From Candidatus Methylomicrobium oryzae (GTDB taxonomy: Bacteria > Pseudomonadota > Gammaproteobacteria > Methylococcales > Methylomonadaceae): a stretch of 64,000 nt of DNA. The stretch spans positions 71,447 through 135,446 of the forward strand of contig NZ_JAERVK010000015.1 in NCBI RefSeq assembly GCF_016745425.1, written 5' to 3'. Shown one piece after another: positions 18,130 through 27,248 of this stretch. Numbering within the stretch: the stretch's first letter is position 1; the number at the start of each line of letters is the position of its first letter. The notes beneath the pieces are model-generated. The model saw nothing but the letters and a program-made list of their open reading frames with translations. It was not told where the DNA came from and did no database searches. The position numbers and the translations under genes were made by a program.

Positions 18130-19242
18130 TCACCTGTCTGTTTTCACGGCTTTGAAAAACTCGATCATCGCTTTATTCTTACCCGGCCATTCGGGATGCG
18201 GGCCGCTGCCTTCGCAATACCAGGTTTGCACGCCGTTTTTACAGCCGCTGTAAGCCACGCAACCTTCCGCGTCTTGGACGGGAACGGTATTGGGTAAAGG
18301 TTGGCCGATTTTCAGATCTTTGGCTTTTTGTTCAAGTTCGTGCCGGTAATAGCTTTCCCAGCGCATGGGCTTGCCGGACAAGGATTTACGGTCCTCCAGG
18401 TTGTACTTTTTGGTGGCGCATTGATTGCAGTTCGCCCACCATTCAATCGCTTCTTTTCCATAATTCGGGAACAGCTTGTCGCGGCGACTGTGCATCATCA
18501 TGACGGGTATGGGCTTTACACAATTGCGGTCGGTCAGATCATCCCCGCGAAGGCCCACCGCGCTGGGGGCGATGGCGGCGGGGATATGCTTGGTACCGTT
18601 GAAAAAGGCGATAGCCATCGTGGTTGTGCCCCCGTCGGAGTGTCCGGTCAGAAAAATCCTCTTGCTGTCGATGCACCATTTTGCTTCAACCGCTTTGGGT
18701 ATTTGGGCCAGACGCACAGCCTCTTCAGGCGATAACCTGCGGTGGTCCGCATACGCGATAATAAAACCTGCCGCCGTAGCTTCCCGAGTCAAATGGGTAA
18801 ATGCTTCGGTTTCTTCCCGATCCCTGCCGGCCGGCGCATACACCACCAGTAAAGGATGGGCGACGGTATCTTTATAATTGGTCGGTGTCCTGACTGAAAA
18901 ACGAATGCCGTCATCCGTTTCTTCCTCGTCGCTGGCACCGGCCGGGCCCGGTTTCGAGCCAAGTTGACAGCCTGCCGCAGCGAGGCGATCCATATAGTCT
19001 GCGGCCGCCGGGATCACGTCTTCCTTGGCCGCTTCAACAGTCCCTTCGTCAACGGAAAAGTAGGTTTTGCTCGCCCCGGTAAAACCCGCCATGAACAGAC
19101 CGGCAGCCAACACGAAAGTCATCAGAGGGTCCGGCTGTTTGCCGCGCAACCGCAGCCATTCGGGTTTGAACAAACCCACCAACAAAACCACGGGCGCTGA
19201 AATAATCAATACTCTAAAAAAGAACAGGAGGAGCGTGCTCAT
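18130..19242 (-). CDS. Membrane-anchored alpha/beta hydrolase (esterase)
   Basis: A 370-residue protein with two N-terminal membrane segments (about residues 4-22 and 42-58). The hydrolase domain has PLLVVYAPAGRDREETEAF, the nucleophile elbow FLTGHSDGGTTTMA, and an acidic/histidine end with GSGPHPEWPGKNKAM. It resembles the PHB depolymerase-type esterase encoded at 16851-17831 but is far diverged. A GAGG site lies nine bases before the ATG. It is the last gene of a putative operon with the carboxymuconolactone decarboxylase and EthD genes, which points to a role in breakdown of an ester or lactone compound; this is inference. Confidence 0.75.
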   Translation of the reverse strand: MSTLLLFFFRVLIISAPVVLLVGLFKPEWLRLRGKQPDPLMTFVLAAGLFMAGFTGASKTYFSVDEGTVEAAKEDVIPAAADYMDRLAAAGCQLGSKPGPAGASDEEETDDGIRFSVRTPTNYKDTVAHPLLVVYAPAGRDREETEAFTHLTREATAAGFIIAYADHRRLSPEEAVRLAQIPKAVEAKWCIDSKRIFLTGHSDGGTTTMAIAFFNGTKHIPAAIAPSAVGLRGDDLTDRNCVKPIPVMMMHSRRDKLFPNYGKEAIEWWANCNQCATKKYNLEDRKSLSGKPMRWESYYRHELEQKAKDLKIGQPLPNTVPVQDAEGCVAYSGCKNGVQTWYCEGSGPHPEWPGKNKAMIEFFKAVKTDR

Positions 19243-19282
19243 CGGCTTTACCTCGTCGCTTGACTACAGTCAAACGAAACAA

Positions 19283-19813
19283 TTAATGAAGAAGGCCGAC
19301 CTGTACCGGCCTGGCCACAGGCAACAGCGTGGGAGAGTCGGCTATGGCTTTATCGATGCCAATCCCTATGGCCAGCCGATTCATGCAGTTGACGACCGCG
19401 CACAGGCAAATCGCGTCAAGAAAGCGGCGTTCGTCCCAGCCTGCCTCAAAAATGGCCTTAACATCCGCCTGAGAGATCAATTGCGGGGTTAATGTCAGTT
19501 TTTTTACAAAATGCAGGATCGGCTTTAATTTCGTTTCCACATTCGCCCTGTCGATGTCGGCTTTTAGTTGGTCGAAGACGACCGCTTCAACCTCTAATTG
19601 CATGGCTGAACGCTTATGCGCCTGATAGCAGAACGCCGACTGGTTGAGCCCCGAGATGTAGGTCATCAGAAGTTCACCCATCCCGCCGTCTTGCGGCGAA
19701 AAACTGGCCTTGACGTTTTCCAACAGCTTCCACAACAGGATGCCGCTTCGGGGATATTGGGACAATAAATTGGCCAGCGTGGCCATTTCCGGACTTGAAG
19801 GCAGGTAAGACAT
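19283..19813 (-). CDS. Carboxymuconolactone decarboxylase/AhpD-like protein
   Basis: A 176-residue all-helical protein of the CMD/AhpD family. The active-site segment reads SGLNQSAFCYQAHKRSAMQL. The classical peroxidase motif is CxxC followed by xxxH; here the second cysteine and the histidine are present but the first cysteine is replaced (QSAFC). It would therefore lack the AhpD-type disulfide cycle and may act as a single-cysteine peroxidase or in another reaction. AAGGA precedes the ATG. It is followed by the esterase gene and preceded by the EthD gene, all in one direction with short gaps. Confidence 0.78.
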   Translation of the reverse strand: MSYLPSSPEMATLANLLSQYPRSGILLWKLLENVKASFSPQDGGMGELLMTYISGLNQSAFCYQAHKRSAMQLEVEAVVFDQLKADIDRANVETKLKPILHFVKKLTLTPQLISQADVKAIFEAGWDERRFLDAICLCAVVNCMNRLAIGIGIDKAIADSPTLLPVARPVQVGLLH

Positions 19814-19845
19814 AAGAATCCTTGGAACTATCCACGGTAGTCCGC

Positions 19846-20172
19846 TTAAAAAATGAAGGTTTCGACTTCCGCAATCAGGAACAAAGGGGCGCCCCCGCTC
19901 GAGATTTCGACCGCATGCGCCGCCGTTTCTTGACCTCCGGGTGAACTCAGGCAGTCTTCCAACGCCTTCATGGAAGGGAAATACACTTCCGCGATCCGAT
20001 GATAAGGCGCCTGCTCCCGTCCCGGTGCCGAGGCAATCAAGTTGGCGTCAAAACGGATTTTTCCGGCCAATTTTTCGACCGCCATCGGCACGTGTTCCTG
20101 TGCATAGCGGCGTTCGAACACGGCCACATCGGCTGGGGTGGGATACATGACTATTAATTTTGCAGCGTTCAT
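19846..20172 (-). CDS. EthD-family protein
   Basis: I place the start at 20172 because AGGAG lies five bases before that ATG; the product has 108 residues. It follows the EthD pattern: an N-terminal strand KLIVMYPTP, then FERRYAQEHVPMA with the conserved histidine, and a C-terminal AEVYFPSMKALEDCL. EthD-like ferredoxin-fold proteins appear in catabolic gene clusters and some bind or convert small aromatic or ether compounds. It is the first gene of the operon that continues with CMD and esterase, and it diverges from the LysR regulator at 20297. Confidence 0.82.
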   Translation of the reverse strand: MNAAKLIVMYPTPADVAVFERRYAQEHVPMAVEKLAGKIRFDANLIASAPGREQAPYHRIAEVYFPSMKALEDCLSSPGGQETAAHAVEISSGGAPLFLIAEVETFIF

Positions 20173-20225
20173 CGCCTCTCCTTTCATAGCATTTGTTTAT
20201 GATGGCGGCCATGATAGGTTGGAAA

Positions 20226-20238
20226 TACAAGGCTTGTA
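20226..20238. promoter_or_regulatory. Candidate LysR operator (T-N11-A palindrome)
   Basis: TACAAG and CTTGTA flank a single G, giving an exact T-N11-A inverted repeat, the form bound by LysR-type regulators. It lies in the 124-base gap between the divergent EthD and lysR-type genes, so it could serve both promoters. Confidence 0.55.
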
Positions 20239-20296
20239 AAATACAAACTGTCTATGAAAGAATAGGTTTTAACTATACTGATCTGAGCGAGCACTT

Positions 20297-21169
20297 ATGG
20301 AACTGCACCAAATCCGTTATTTTTTGGCGGTCTGCGACCATGGCAGTTTTACCCGTGCCGCGCAATTCAGCTATATTTCCCAGCCGTCGTTGACCCAGGC
20401 CATCAAAAAACTGGAGGATGAATTAGGCGGTGAATTATTTACGCGGGACCGTTCCGGCTGCTTGTTGACGCCACTCGGCCGTATGGTCGAGCCTAATTTA
20501 CGGAAAATATACAAAGACACCTTGGCGACCAAGGCCGAGGCGATCCGCTTTACCCAGTTGAACAGTGTGCCGCTGCGGATAGGCATGATGGAAACCGTCG
20601 GCGCCCAACGCTTAGGCCCTGTCTTTGCCCATTACCGGCAAGCATTCCCCCATATCGAATTTGAACTGATTATCGGCACGGAGGCCGATTTGCTGAAGCA
20701 ACTGGAAGCGGATTTGCTGGATTTGGTGATCAGCGCCCCGACTCAACTCTTGGCGCCGCCGTATCAATCCACACTGCTCTATACGGAACGCTACGTCGTG
20801 GCTTTTCACAGCAGCCACCGCTTTCATCGCCTGTCCCGGATCGACTTGAAGGACATACAGGCGGAACCGTATCTGGATCGGCTCAACTGCGAATTAAGGG
20901 AAAAACTCAAGGCGGTCTGCCAGGATCAAGAGATCAACCTCTACGCTTCTTACCGAAGCAACAGCGAAGACTGGATCATCAACCTGATCCGCGCCGACCT
21001 TGGCGTCGCCTTGATGCCGGAGTATACGCTGCCTTTGAACGCTCAGGACGTGCAGTGCCGCTATTTAGCCAATCCTGAAATCAGCCGTCAGATTTATGCC
21101 GTCTGCCTGCCGCAAAGCCGCAAAAATGCCGACATTAAGACTTTGCTTGCAAGCCTATCCAATCTTTGA
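20297..21169 (+). CDS. LysR-family transcriptional regulator
   Basis: A 290-residue LysR regulator. The N-terminal winged helix reads MELHQIRYFLAVCDHGSFTR, then AAQFSYISQPSLTQAIKKLE, a typical recognition helix. The co-inducer domain (about 90-285) has the usual two-lobe pattern. It is divergent from the EthD-CMD-esterase operon and probably controls it through the palindrome at 20226-20238. LysR proteins usually activate in the presence of a pathway metabolite; which one is not visible. Confidence 0.9.
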   Translation: MELHQIRYFLAVCDHGSFTRAAQFSYISQPSLTQAIKKLEDELGGELFTRDRSGCLLTPLGRMVEPNLRKIYKDTLATKAEAIRFTQLNSVPLRIGMMETVGAQRLGPVFAHYRQAFPHIEFELIIGTEADLLKQLEADLLDLVISAPTQLLAPPYQSTLLYTERYVVAFHSSHRFHRLSRIDLKDIQAEPYLDRLNCELREKLKAVCQDQEINLYASYRSNSEDWIINLIRADLGVALMPEYTLPLNAQDVQCRYLANPEISRQIYAVCLPQSRKNADIKTLLASLSNL

Positions 21170-21200
21170 CTGATTTCTTGAGTTCGGCCTCCAGTCAAAG
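21164..21200 (+). terminator. Possible weak terminator hairpin at the end of the LysR gene
   Basis: CTTTGACTG and CAGTCAAAG are exact 9-base inverted arms that overlap the stop codon of the LysR gene. The loop is about 19 bases and there is no strong T-run, so termination is uncertain. Confidence 0.3.
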
Positions 21201-21415
21201 TTTGGCGACAGCTTTTTAGAACTCTAATGCTCCGCCTCCGACAGCTGATAGCGGTCTTTTCTATCGCTACACCCCAAGGTAAGCAGGTCGCCTCCTAGGC
21301 GCCAAATAATGCCAAAAAATCTGCGCCAACTCATTTAGAAAGTGACATCTGAATCCGGCCCCTTCCCTAGCTTTAAACTCCTGATAACCGATTTTATCAA
21401 GAGTAAACTGACCCA

Positions 21416-22345
21416 ATGAACGCCACTGAAAATTCCCTCCACGATCCCCTCCGAAAGCCGTCTTTTTAACGGCGGAAGATTTTTTACGTCTGAGCGATGT
21501 GCCCGACCGAAGTCGAATGGTTCGCGAACCTGACCAATCGGTGCACCCGCCGTGCCTATGAAAATACGATCCGGGATTTTATGGCCTTCACCGGGATCCA
21601 GAAACCGGGCGAGTTCCGGCGTGTGACCCGGGCGCATGTGATCGCCTTACCGGACGACTTAGGGAACCGGGTCCTGAACGGCACGACGATTCGGCACCGG
21701 CTCTCGGCGTTGTCGGCGCTGTTCGATTATTTGTGCGAGAAAAATGCGGTGACCCATAACCCGGTCAAGGGCGTCAAACGGCCGAAGCACGACAGCCTGG
21801 AAGGCCGGACTCCGGCCTTGGGCGATCACCAGGCCCGGAAATTGTTGGATGCCCCGAATGGCGACTCACTCCGGCCCCTCCAAGATAAGGCGATTCTGGC
21901 CATCCTGCTCTATCACGCCTTGCGGCGCAAGGAGTTGTGCAAATTGACCGTGAAGGACTTCAAGCACGAACGGCGCGGGGTGCCGTACCTGAAAGTGGCC
22001 GGCAAAGGCGGCAAGACCCGCTATGTGCCGCTGCATCCGGCCGCCGGCGGGCTGATCCATAACTATCTGGAGCGGGCCGGACACGGCGCAGATGATGCCG
22101 GCGCCCTGTTCCGGCTGGTCAGCCACAACACAAAAAGCGGCGAGGCGAAGGCAATCACGCCGGATGGCGTCTATAAACTGGTGCGAACGTATTCGGGAAA
22201 ATTAGGCTTTGAAATCGGCGCGCACTCGCTACGGGCCACCTCGGCGACCAACGAGCTCGATCATCAGGCCGATATCGCGAAGGTGCAGGAATGGCTTGGT
22301 CACGCCAATATTGCCACGACCCGGATGAAGATTTTGTCCTTATAG
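21416..22345 (+). pseudogene. Tyrosine recombinase, frameshifted and without its catalytic tyrosine
   Basis: An XerC-like integrase. Translation from the ATG at 21416 (MNATENSLHDPLRKPSF) stops at a TAA caused by a missing T in the run at 21463-21467. The next stretch (LTAEDFLRLSDVP) is in another frame, and an extra base near 21502-21505 restores the original frame at TEVEWFANLTNRCTRRAYEN. The core keeps the arginine region (LYHALRRKELCKLTVKDFK), GAHSLRATSATN and WLGHANIATTR. The tyrosine that should follow ATTR is missing: the sequence reads MKILSL and stops one base before the first CRISPR repeat. The protein is almost certainly inactive. The truncated end marks a recombination junction with the array. 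Confidence 0.8.
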
Positions 22346-22346
22346 T

Positions 22347-24081
22347 TCGATCCCCGCGTGCGCGGGGGGAAGACGAACATGCGCTTGATGCGCTCGTTGC
22401 GCTGGTGTCGATCCCCGCGTGCGCGGGGGGAAGACTCCTACACAAGTCAATTCAAAGTCCAGTGTCAAAAACACCCCCACGGGCGTGGGGAAGACCCAGT
22501 TAATTCGATTCAGACCATTTCCGAACCGGAAACACCCCCACGGGCGTGGGGAAGACTTGGCATGAGCGAGTCGACATTGCGCGCGAAGAGAAACACCCCC
22601 ACGGGCGTGGGGAAGACCCAAACATGCTCTCGTTTCCTTCCACTAAACTAGAAACACCCCCACGGGCGTGGGGAAGACTGTCCCAAAACTCCGCACGCCA
22701 ACTATAACCCAGAAACACCCCCACGGGCGTGGGGAAGACGAACCACAGAATTTCCCCGGCGCGTTTTTGTAAGAAACACCCCCACGGGCGTGGGGAAGAC
22801 CGCTTGCGCCGTGGTTTGCGACATCGTGAAGCGGAAACACCCCCACGGGCGTGGGGAAGACGTTGTAGGTAAACTCGCGTATTGCGTTCATGGGGAAACA
22901 CCCCCACGGGCGTGGGGAAGACCGAACAGCACGGTAAAACCTACACCGTAGAATAGAAACACCCCCACGGGCGTGGGGAAGACTGCGTCCTGGGTGAAGC
23001 AAACCGCAAAAACCCGGAAACACCCCCACGGGCGTGGGGAAGACTAAACCTAGCCGAATGGCTAGACGATCAACGGGGAAACACCCCCACGGGCGTGGGG
23101 AAGACCAGGGGAAAGTCGGCGGCATACCCAAGATGTCGGAAACACCCCCACGGGCGTGGGGAAGACCCGCGCGATGCCCTCCAGAATATCACTGGAAGAG
23201 AAACACCCCCACGGGCGTGGGGAAGACCAGATCGCTTGCCGGCTACTGCAACGGCCTTCGGAAACACCCCCACGGGCGTGGGGAAGACCCGCACGAACCG
23301 GCGTGAAGACGGCTATCCGCAGAAACACCCCCACGGGCGTGGGGAAGACTGCAGCGTGGTGCGGGCCAGCCACAACGGATAAGAAACACCCCCACGGGCG
23401 TGGGGAAGACCCAGCCAGGTTACCGTCAGCGACTGCCGCTTGAGAAACACCCCCACGGGCGTGGGGAAGACCCAGACGCTTTTCTTGTATATCGCCACGT
23501 ACCAGAAACACCCCCACGGGCGTGGGGAAGACTACGACGCGCTGCGGGCCTCCTATACCAGTGCTGAAACACCCCCACGGGCGTGGGGAAGACACGTCGG
23601 CAAACTCAAGAACGCTGTATATTGAAGAAACACCCCCACGGGCGTGGGGAAGACCGTACAGCAATGCCACGCCGGCGAACTACTATGGAAACACCCCCAC
23701 GGGCGTGGGGAAGACATCGATCACACTGAGGACTGGATAGAATTTAGAGAAACACCCCCACGGGCGTGGGGAAGACATCGATCACACTGAGGACTGGATA
23801 GAATTTAGAGAAACACCCCCACGGGCGTGGGGAAGACTTTGGGTGAAATGGATTTGACGTATGATTCTAAGAAACACCCCCACGGGCGTGGGGAAGACTC
23901 CCGGATCTGCACCTCGATCTTATCCGGCATAGAAACACCCCCACGGGCGTGGGGAAGACGGCCGGCGGGTAACGGGTAAACAGCAATATGCGGAAACACC
24001 CCCACGGGCGTGGGGAAGACTAAATAGGCGTTTTTTTCTTTGAGTTCATCCTGGAAACACCCCCACGGGCGTGGGGAAGAC
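22347..24081 (-). CRISPR. Type I-E CRISPR array, 29 repeats and 28 spacers
   Basis: 28-base repeats alternate with 33-base spacers at a 61-base period (the spacer after the second repeat is 32 bases). On the plus strand the consensus begins GAAACACCCCCACGGG and ends CGTGGGGAAGAC; the crRNA strand is the minus strand, where it begins GTCTTCCCCACG and ends GTGTTTC, as in type I-E. Twenty-six repeats are identical to the consensus and the third from the left differs at its first base. The two leftmost, leader-distal repeats (22347-22374 and 22408-22435) have a different stem, TCGATCCCCGCGTGCGCGGG plus GGGAAGAC. Spacers 23716-23748 and 23777-23809 are identical. The array lies directly downstream of cas2 and reads in the same direction. 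Confidence 0.97.
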
Positions 24082-24144
24082 ACCAGCATTTTGTGGTGAA
24101 TTTTTATACTGAAACAATATGCAGTGTTTTTGAATAGTCCATTT
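24082..24144 (-). promoter_or_regulatory. CRISPR leader
   Basis: The 63 bases between cas2 and the array are A+T-rich, as expected for a type I-E leader. On the minus strand a -10-like TATAAA lies in TTTCAGTATAAAAATTCACC, about 30 bases before the first repeat. The leader is short, so part of the array promoter or integration signals may lie within the 3' end of cas2. Confidence 0.6.
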
Positions 24145-24432
24145 TTATTCCAACCCCGCTTTTTCTTGCACCAATTGCAAGCCGGATAATTCGACAATAC
24201 TGCGCTTGGTATCACCTATGCCGCGTATTTCATAGCCTGGGGCATCGTTGATACGGCGAAACACCATAAGCCCGCTTTCCGGTGGACAGTGCTCATACAG
24301 ATAATCCACAACGGCTTTGCCCACAGAATCCTTGATTCCCGAAATAAAAACATTGGGACGGGGTTCAACAAACCAAAGTTTCATACGACCGCGCACGGCG
24401 GGTGGTAGATCATTGGCTATTACGACGAGCAT
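24145..24432 (-). CDS. cas2: CRISPR adaptation protein Cas2 (type I-E)
   Basis: A 95-residue Cas2e. It begins MLVVIANDLPPAVRGRMKLW and has the FVEPRPNVFISGIKDSVGKA strand-helix unit of the ferredoxin-like Cas2 fold. It forms the core dimer of the Cas1-Cas2 integrase that inserts new spacers. An AGGAGG ribosome site precedes the ATG, and the gene overlaps the end of cas1 by 23 bases. It is the last gene of the cas operon and abuts the leader. Confidence 0.95.
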   Translation of the reverse strand: MLVVIANDLPPAVRGRMKLWFVEPRPNVFISGIKDSVGKAVVDYLYEHCPPESGLMVFRRINDAPGYEIRGIGDTKRSIVELSGLQLVQEKAGLE

Positions 24433-25297
24433 TTTTACCTCCTAGCATTTCTTCGATATCGTCGCTTATGGTAGCGAGTAAATCCATCTCAATCACCCGT
24501 TGCCTAAAGCCTTCCGACACTTTGTGTTTATTGTACTTACCAGCCATGTCTAGCGTGAGTGAAAATGCCAGATCAATACACAGTTTTTCCTTGTATAGGT
24601 CGGCCAAGTCGTAAACAAAGGGCAACGGACTGCCGGCGTGAATGAATCCGATATGGGGTGAGTAGCCAAGACTATAAACGGCTGACGTGAGGATGCCGTA
24701 TAAGGCGGCATTGGCCGATGTCAGGATCTGGTTGGTCAGATCGCCCATTTCAAACTTTCCCGGCACATAGGAACGGCCTTTCCAACCTACTTTATACTCG
24801 TTGGCCATTTTTTCGTATAACTCGCGAACGCGGTAGCCTTCCATGCCCATCATTTCTTTTAAGCTTTTGCCGGCGAGTTCCGCTTTAGGGAAGCGGCGTG
24901 CATACATTCTGCGGGCGACCTCCAGTGATTTTGTATCGTCCGCAGATAACAGCATTTGTTTGCGTAAGTTACGCGTATTTGAGGTGGGAGTTTGGCCGAC
25001 GGCATAAAACAACAAACTGTCTTCACCCACCCAGCAAACCGCGCAATTGGCCGCCGCAATCACTTTGACGGCTTCATGGGTGATGGCCGTACCCGGACCG
25101 AGCAATAAGCAGTTTAAGGTGGCGATGGGTAAACGTATGACATTGCAATCACAGTCTATCCATTTGACACTACTGTCGTCGATCTCCAACCGGCCCCGTT
25201 CCAGATAAATAAACGGGTACTTGCTACTCACCTGGGGCAGAGTATCGCGTGTGACTTTAATCAGGAGCCGAGTCGGACTCTGCTTATCTTCCGCCAT
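24410..25297 (-). CDS. cas1: CRISPR integrase Cas1 (type I-E)
   Basis: A 295-residue Cas1e. The metal-binding active site is visible: Glu153 in GMEGYRVREL, His220 in GFIHAG and the aspartates near 230-233 in VYDLAD. Cas1 catalyses the two strand transfers that join a new spacer to the first repeat. The length is usual for the family. It follows cas5 with a gap of about 60 bases and overlaps cas2, so adaptation genes appear cotranscribed with the effector genes. Confidence 0.96.
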   Translation of the reverse strand: MAEDKQSPTRLLIKVTRDTLPQVSSKYPFIYLERGRLEIDDSSVKWIDCDCNVIRLPIATLNCLLLGPGTAITHEAVKVIAAANCAVCWVGEDSLLFYAVGQTPTSNTRNLRKQMLLSADDTKSLEVARRMYARRFPKAELAGKSLKEMMGMEGYRVRELYEKMANEYKVGWKGRSYVPGKFEMGDLTNQILTSANAALYGILTSAVYSLGYSPHIGFIHAGSPLPFVYDLADLYKEKLCIDLAFSLTLDMAGKYNKHKVSEGFRQRVIEMDLLATISDDIEEMLGGKNARRNSQ

Positions 25298-25360
25298 AAA
25301 TCGTATCCGTTAACCTTTATGTTGCCCGTGAAAAATCCAAATTGTTAAAGAGCAGCCCAT

Positions 25361-26083
25361 CTATTCGGCGTTAATCACGGTTACCCGTCGATCTCGGTAT
25401 TGTTTATGCTCGCCGAACTGGACCGGCACATCCATTAAGGTGAGCGCTTCGCCCGAGTGTTCGCCACAGAGTACACGAAAGTCTTCCAACAGAGATTTTT
25501 CGCTGGCAATGTTCAGGGCTTGAGCCATGGCTTCGCCCTGGGTCGGATATTGGCCACGGTAGATAAAATCGGTGGGGACGCAATTCTTCCTGCCCAGATA
25601 TACGTCCCAAGCCGGATTTTGTAAGGCTTCGGCAATGGCATTAGCCCGGGTGGCAGGAACCTCCAGCGCCACCGCAAAATAAGCATCCTGCAGATAGTAG
25701 CGGTAGGTCATTTTAGTACCACCACCTACCGCTTTTTTGCCTTCGTTGGTTTTCGGGATTAATAAACTTTCCCAAGGGTTTTGGTCGTCGTAACCGCTGC
25801 CAACCATGTGAAAATCGCGTAATAACGGTTGCCGATCAGTTTTGATGATCTTATCGTTACCCGTAGTGCGCGTGGATACGAAAGCCAGCACGGTTTGATC
25901 CAACGGTGCAAACTCCGCCAACAGTTCTTGCTGCTCGCCGCCGGCTCCCAATGCGCTACAGATCAAACCCAATACACCGGATTTGGTTGGAAAATTCAGG
26001 GTATCGCGGCGGCCGAATTTGGAATCGTGCCCCCAGGATTGTAGCGGCGCTTCCAGCCATAACAGCAGATAAGGGTTACTCAT
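25361..26083 (-). CDS. cas5: Cascade subunit Cas5 (type I-E, CasD)
   Basis: From the ATG at 26083 (MSNPYLLLWLEAPLQSWGHD) the protein has 240 residues; an earlier ATG at 26101 has no ribosome site, whereas AAGGATGCGGGA precedes 26083. The SWGHDSKFGRRDTLNFPTKS region is typical of Cas5e. Cas5 caps the crRNA 5' handle in Cascade. The start overlaps the end of cas7 by eight bases, which indicates coupled translation. Confidence 0.95.
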   Translation of the reverse strand: MSNPYLLLWLEAPLQSWGHDSKFGRRDTLNFPTKSGVLGLICSALGAGGEQQELLAEFAPLDQTVLAFVSTRTTGNDKIIKTDRQPLLRDFHMVGSGYDDQNPWESLLIPKTNEGKKAVGGGTKMTYRYYLQDAYFAVALEVPATRANAIAEALQNPAWDVYLGRKNCVPTDFIYRGQYPTQGEAMAQALNIASEKSLLEDFRVLCGEHSGEALTLMDVPVQFGEHKQYRDRRVTVINAE

Positions 26084-27227
26084 TCCCGCATCCTTCGGCA
26101 TGTTGTTTGAGCGCCGCCACTAAATCGTCGATGCTGAAATTGGTATCTTCACCCCAGGTATAGTCGGCAATTTTGCCAAACAACGAGCCGAACAGTTTTT
26201 CTTTGTTGGCCAGGTAGTCGGATAATGCGGTAATGCTAGGTTGTAAGAACCCGCCATCTTTGGCTTTTACAGCTGTTTCAAAGGGAACTTGCAGGCGCTG
26301 GCCTTTTCTGATTAGGATTTTGGCGTATTCCCAAGGTGATGCGCCGGATTGCGTGGTTTGCCGGGCAGCGGGTATCGCGACAAACAAGGCCTTGGTAAAG
26401 GCTTCGACGGCTTCCGGCAGGCTTTGTCCGGCGAGGGTTTGGCAAAGTTGCCCCAAGTCCAGGCTGACATAGCGGTAATAGGTGGCTGAATTGAATTCAA
26501 GGCTGCCCATGTGCGCGGCACCGGGATCTTCTTGCAGGTCGTCCAATGCGGTAAAGAACTCGACTTCGTTGCTGATCTTGTGGGTGGAAATGGCGTGGGA
26601 AAACGAGGCGGCGGCTTCAATATTCAGTTCCGCCGCCTGGGCGACCATGCGACCAAATAAGGCAATATCCAGTGCATCAACTGCCTCAGATACTTCACCG
26701 ATCAAAGCGGCCATTTCTTTAGCTTGTTTTTTTGCATCCTTTTGAAGGATGACTAGGTCTGGATCAAAACCTTTTTCAGCAAATGCTTCGGCAAGTATGC
26801 CGACTTCTTTAGGACTTAAAAATAACAGCGTATCGGTTTTTTCTTGACCGGAATCTATTGGCGCTTCTTCCAATGCCTCATTGTCTTTAGCTTTTTTGGG
26901 TTTCTTCTCTTCTTTTTTCTTGATAAAAATCTGCTCGATTTTGTCGCCACATGCCTTGGCTTGATCGTCATTTGCACCTTTTTCAAGACAGGCTTTGGCA
27001 ATCATGTCAGATATGAGCTTGGTTCTGGAGCCGTGAGTGATGCCTAATTCATGCATGGCTAAACGTACTTGCCTTTTCCAGCATTGTGAACTGACTCTCG
27101 CCCGCGTACTGCCACCTACCGTTGCTACTTTAGGTGCGCCGACATCATCTCTGTTTAAACAAGTTACAGGAAAAGATTGCAGAATATGAAATTCGATATG
27201 AGTAGATTTAAAAGGGTTATTATTCAT
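26076..27227 (-). CDS. cas7: Cascade backbone subunit Cas7 (type I-E, CasC)
   Basis: A 383-residue Cas7e. The N-terminus (HIEFHILQSFPVTCLNRDDV, then GAPKVATVGGSTRARVSSQC) is the RNA-binding strand and loop of the family. A Lys/Glu-rich insertion lies at about residues 95-125. Six copies normally line the crRNA in Cascade. The ATG follows AGGATAAC. It does not follow cse2 directly: cas6e and a degenerate mini-CRISPR lie upstream. Its codons 25-35 (27121-27153) are matched by the spacer of that mini-CRISPR. Confidence 0.95.
   Translation of the reverse strand: MNNNPFKSTHIEFHILQSFPVTCLNRDDVGAPKVATVGGSTRARVSSQCWKRQVRLAMHELGITHGSRTKLISDMIAKACLEKGANDDQAKACGDKIEQIFIKKKEEKKPKKAKDNEALEEAPIDSGQEKTDTLLFLSPKEVGILAEAFAEKGFDPDLVILQKDAKKQAKEMAALIGEVSEAVDALDIALFGRMVAQAAELNIEAAASFSHAISTHKISNEVEFFTALDDLQEDPGAAHMGSLEFNSATYYRYVSLDLGQLCQTLAGQSLPEAVEAFTKALFVAIPAARQTTQSGASPWEYAKILIRKGQRLQVPFETAVKAKDGGFLQPSITALSDYLANKEKLFGSLFGKIADYTWGEDTNFSIDDLVAALKQHAEGCGNE
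27121..27153 (-). promoter_or_regulatory. Protospacer-like site in cas7 matched by mini-array 1
   Basis: Read on the minus strand, 22 of 33 bases match the spacer at 27277-27309, in register and without gaps, with AAA (27156-27154) in the PAM position. Both sequences translate alike in the same frame: NRDDVGAPKVA in cas7 and RDDVGAPKTA in the spacer. Most differences fall at third codon positions. Confidence 0.6.
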
Positions 27228-27248
27228 AAAGTTATCCTAAAAATTAAA

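Noticed and set aside
22340..24120. Long overlapping frames encoding periodic peptides such as FPTPVGVF and SPRPWGCF
   Set aside because: They are translations of the CRISPR repeats in several frames; their period is that of the array, and all frames on both strands show it.
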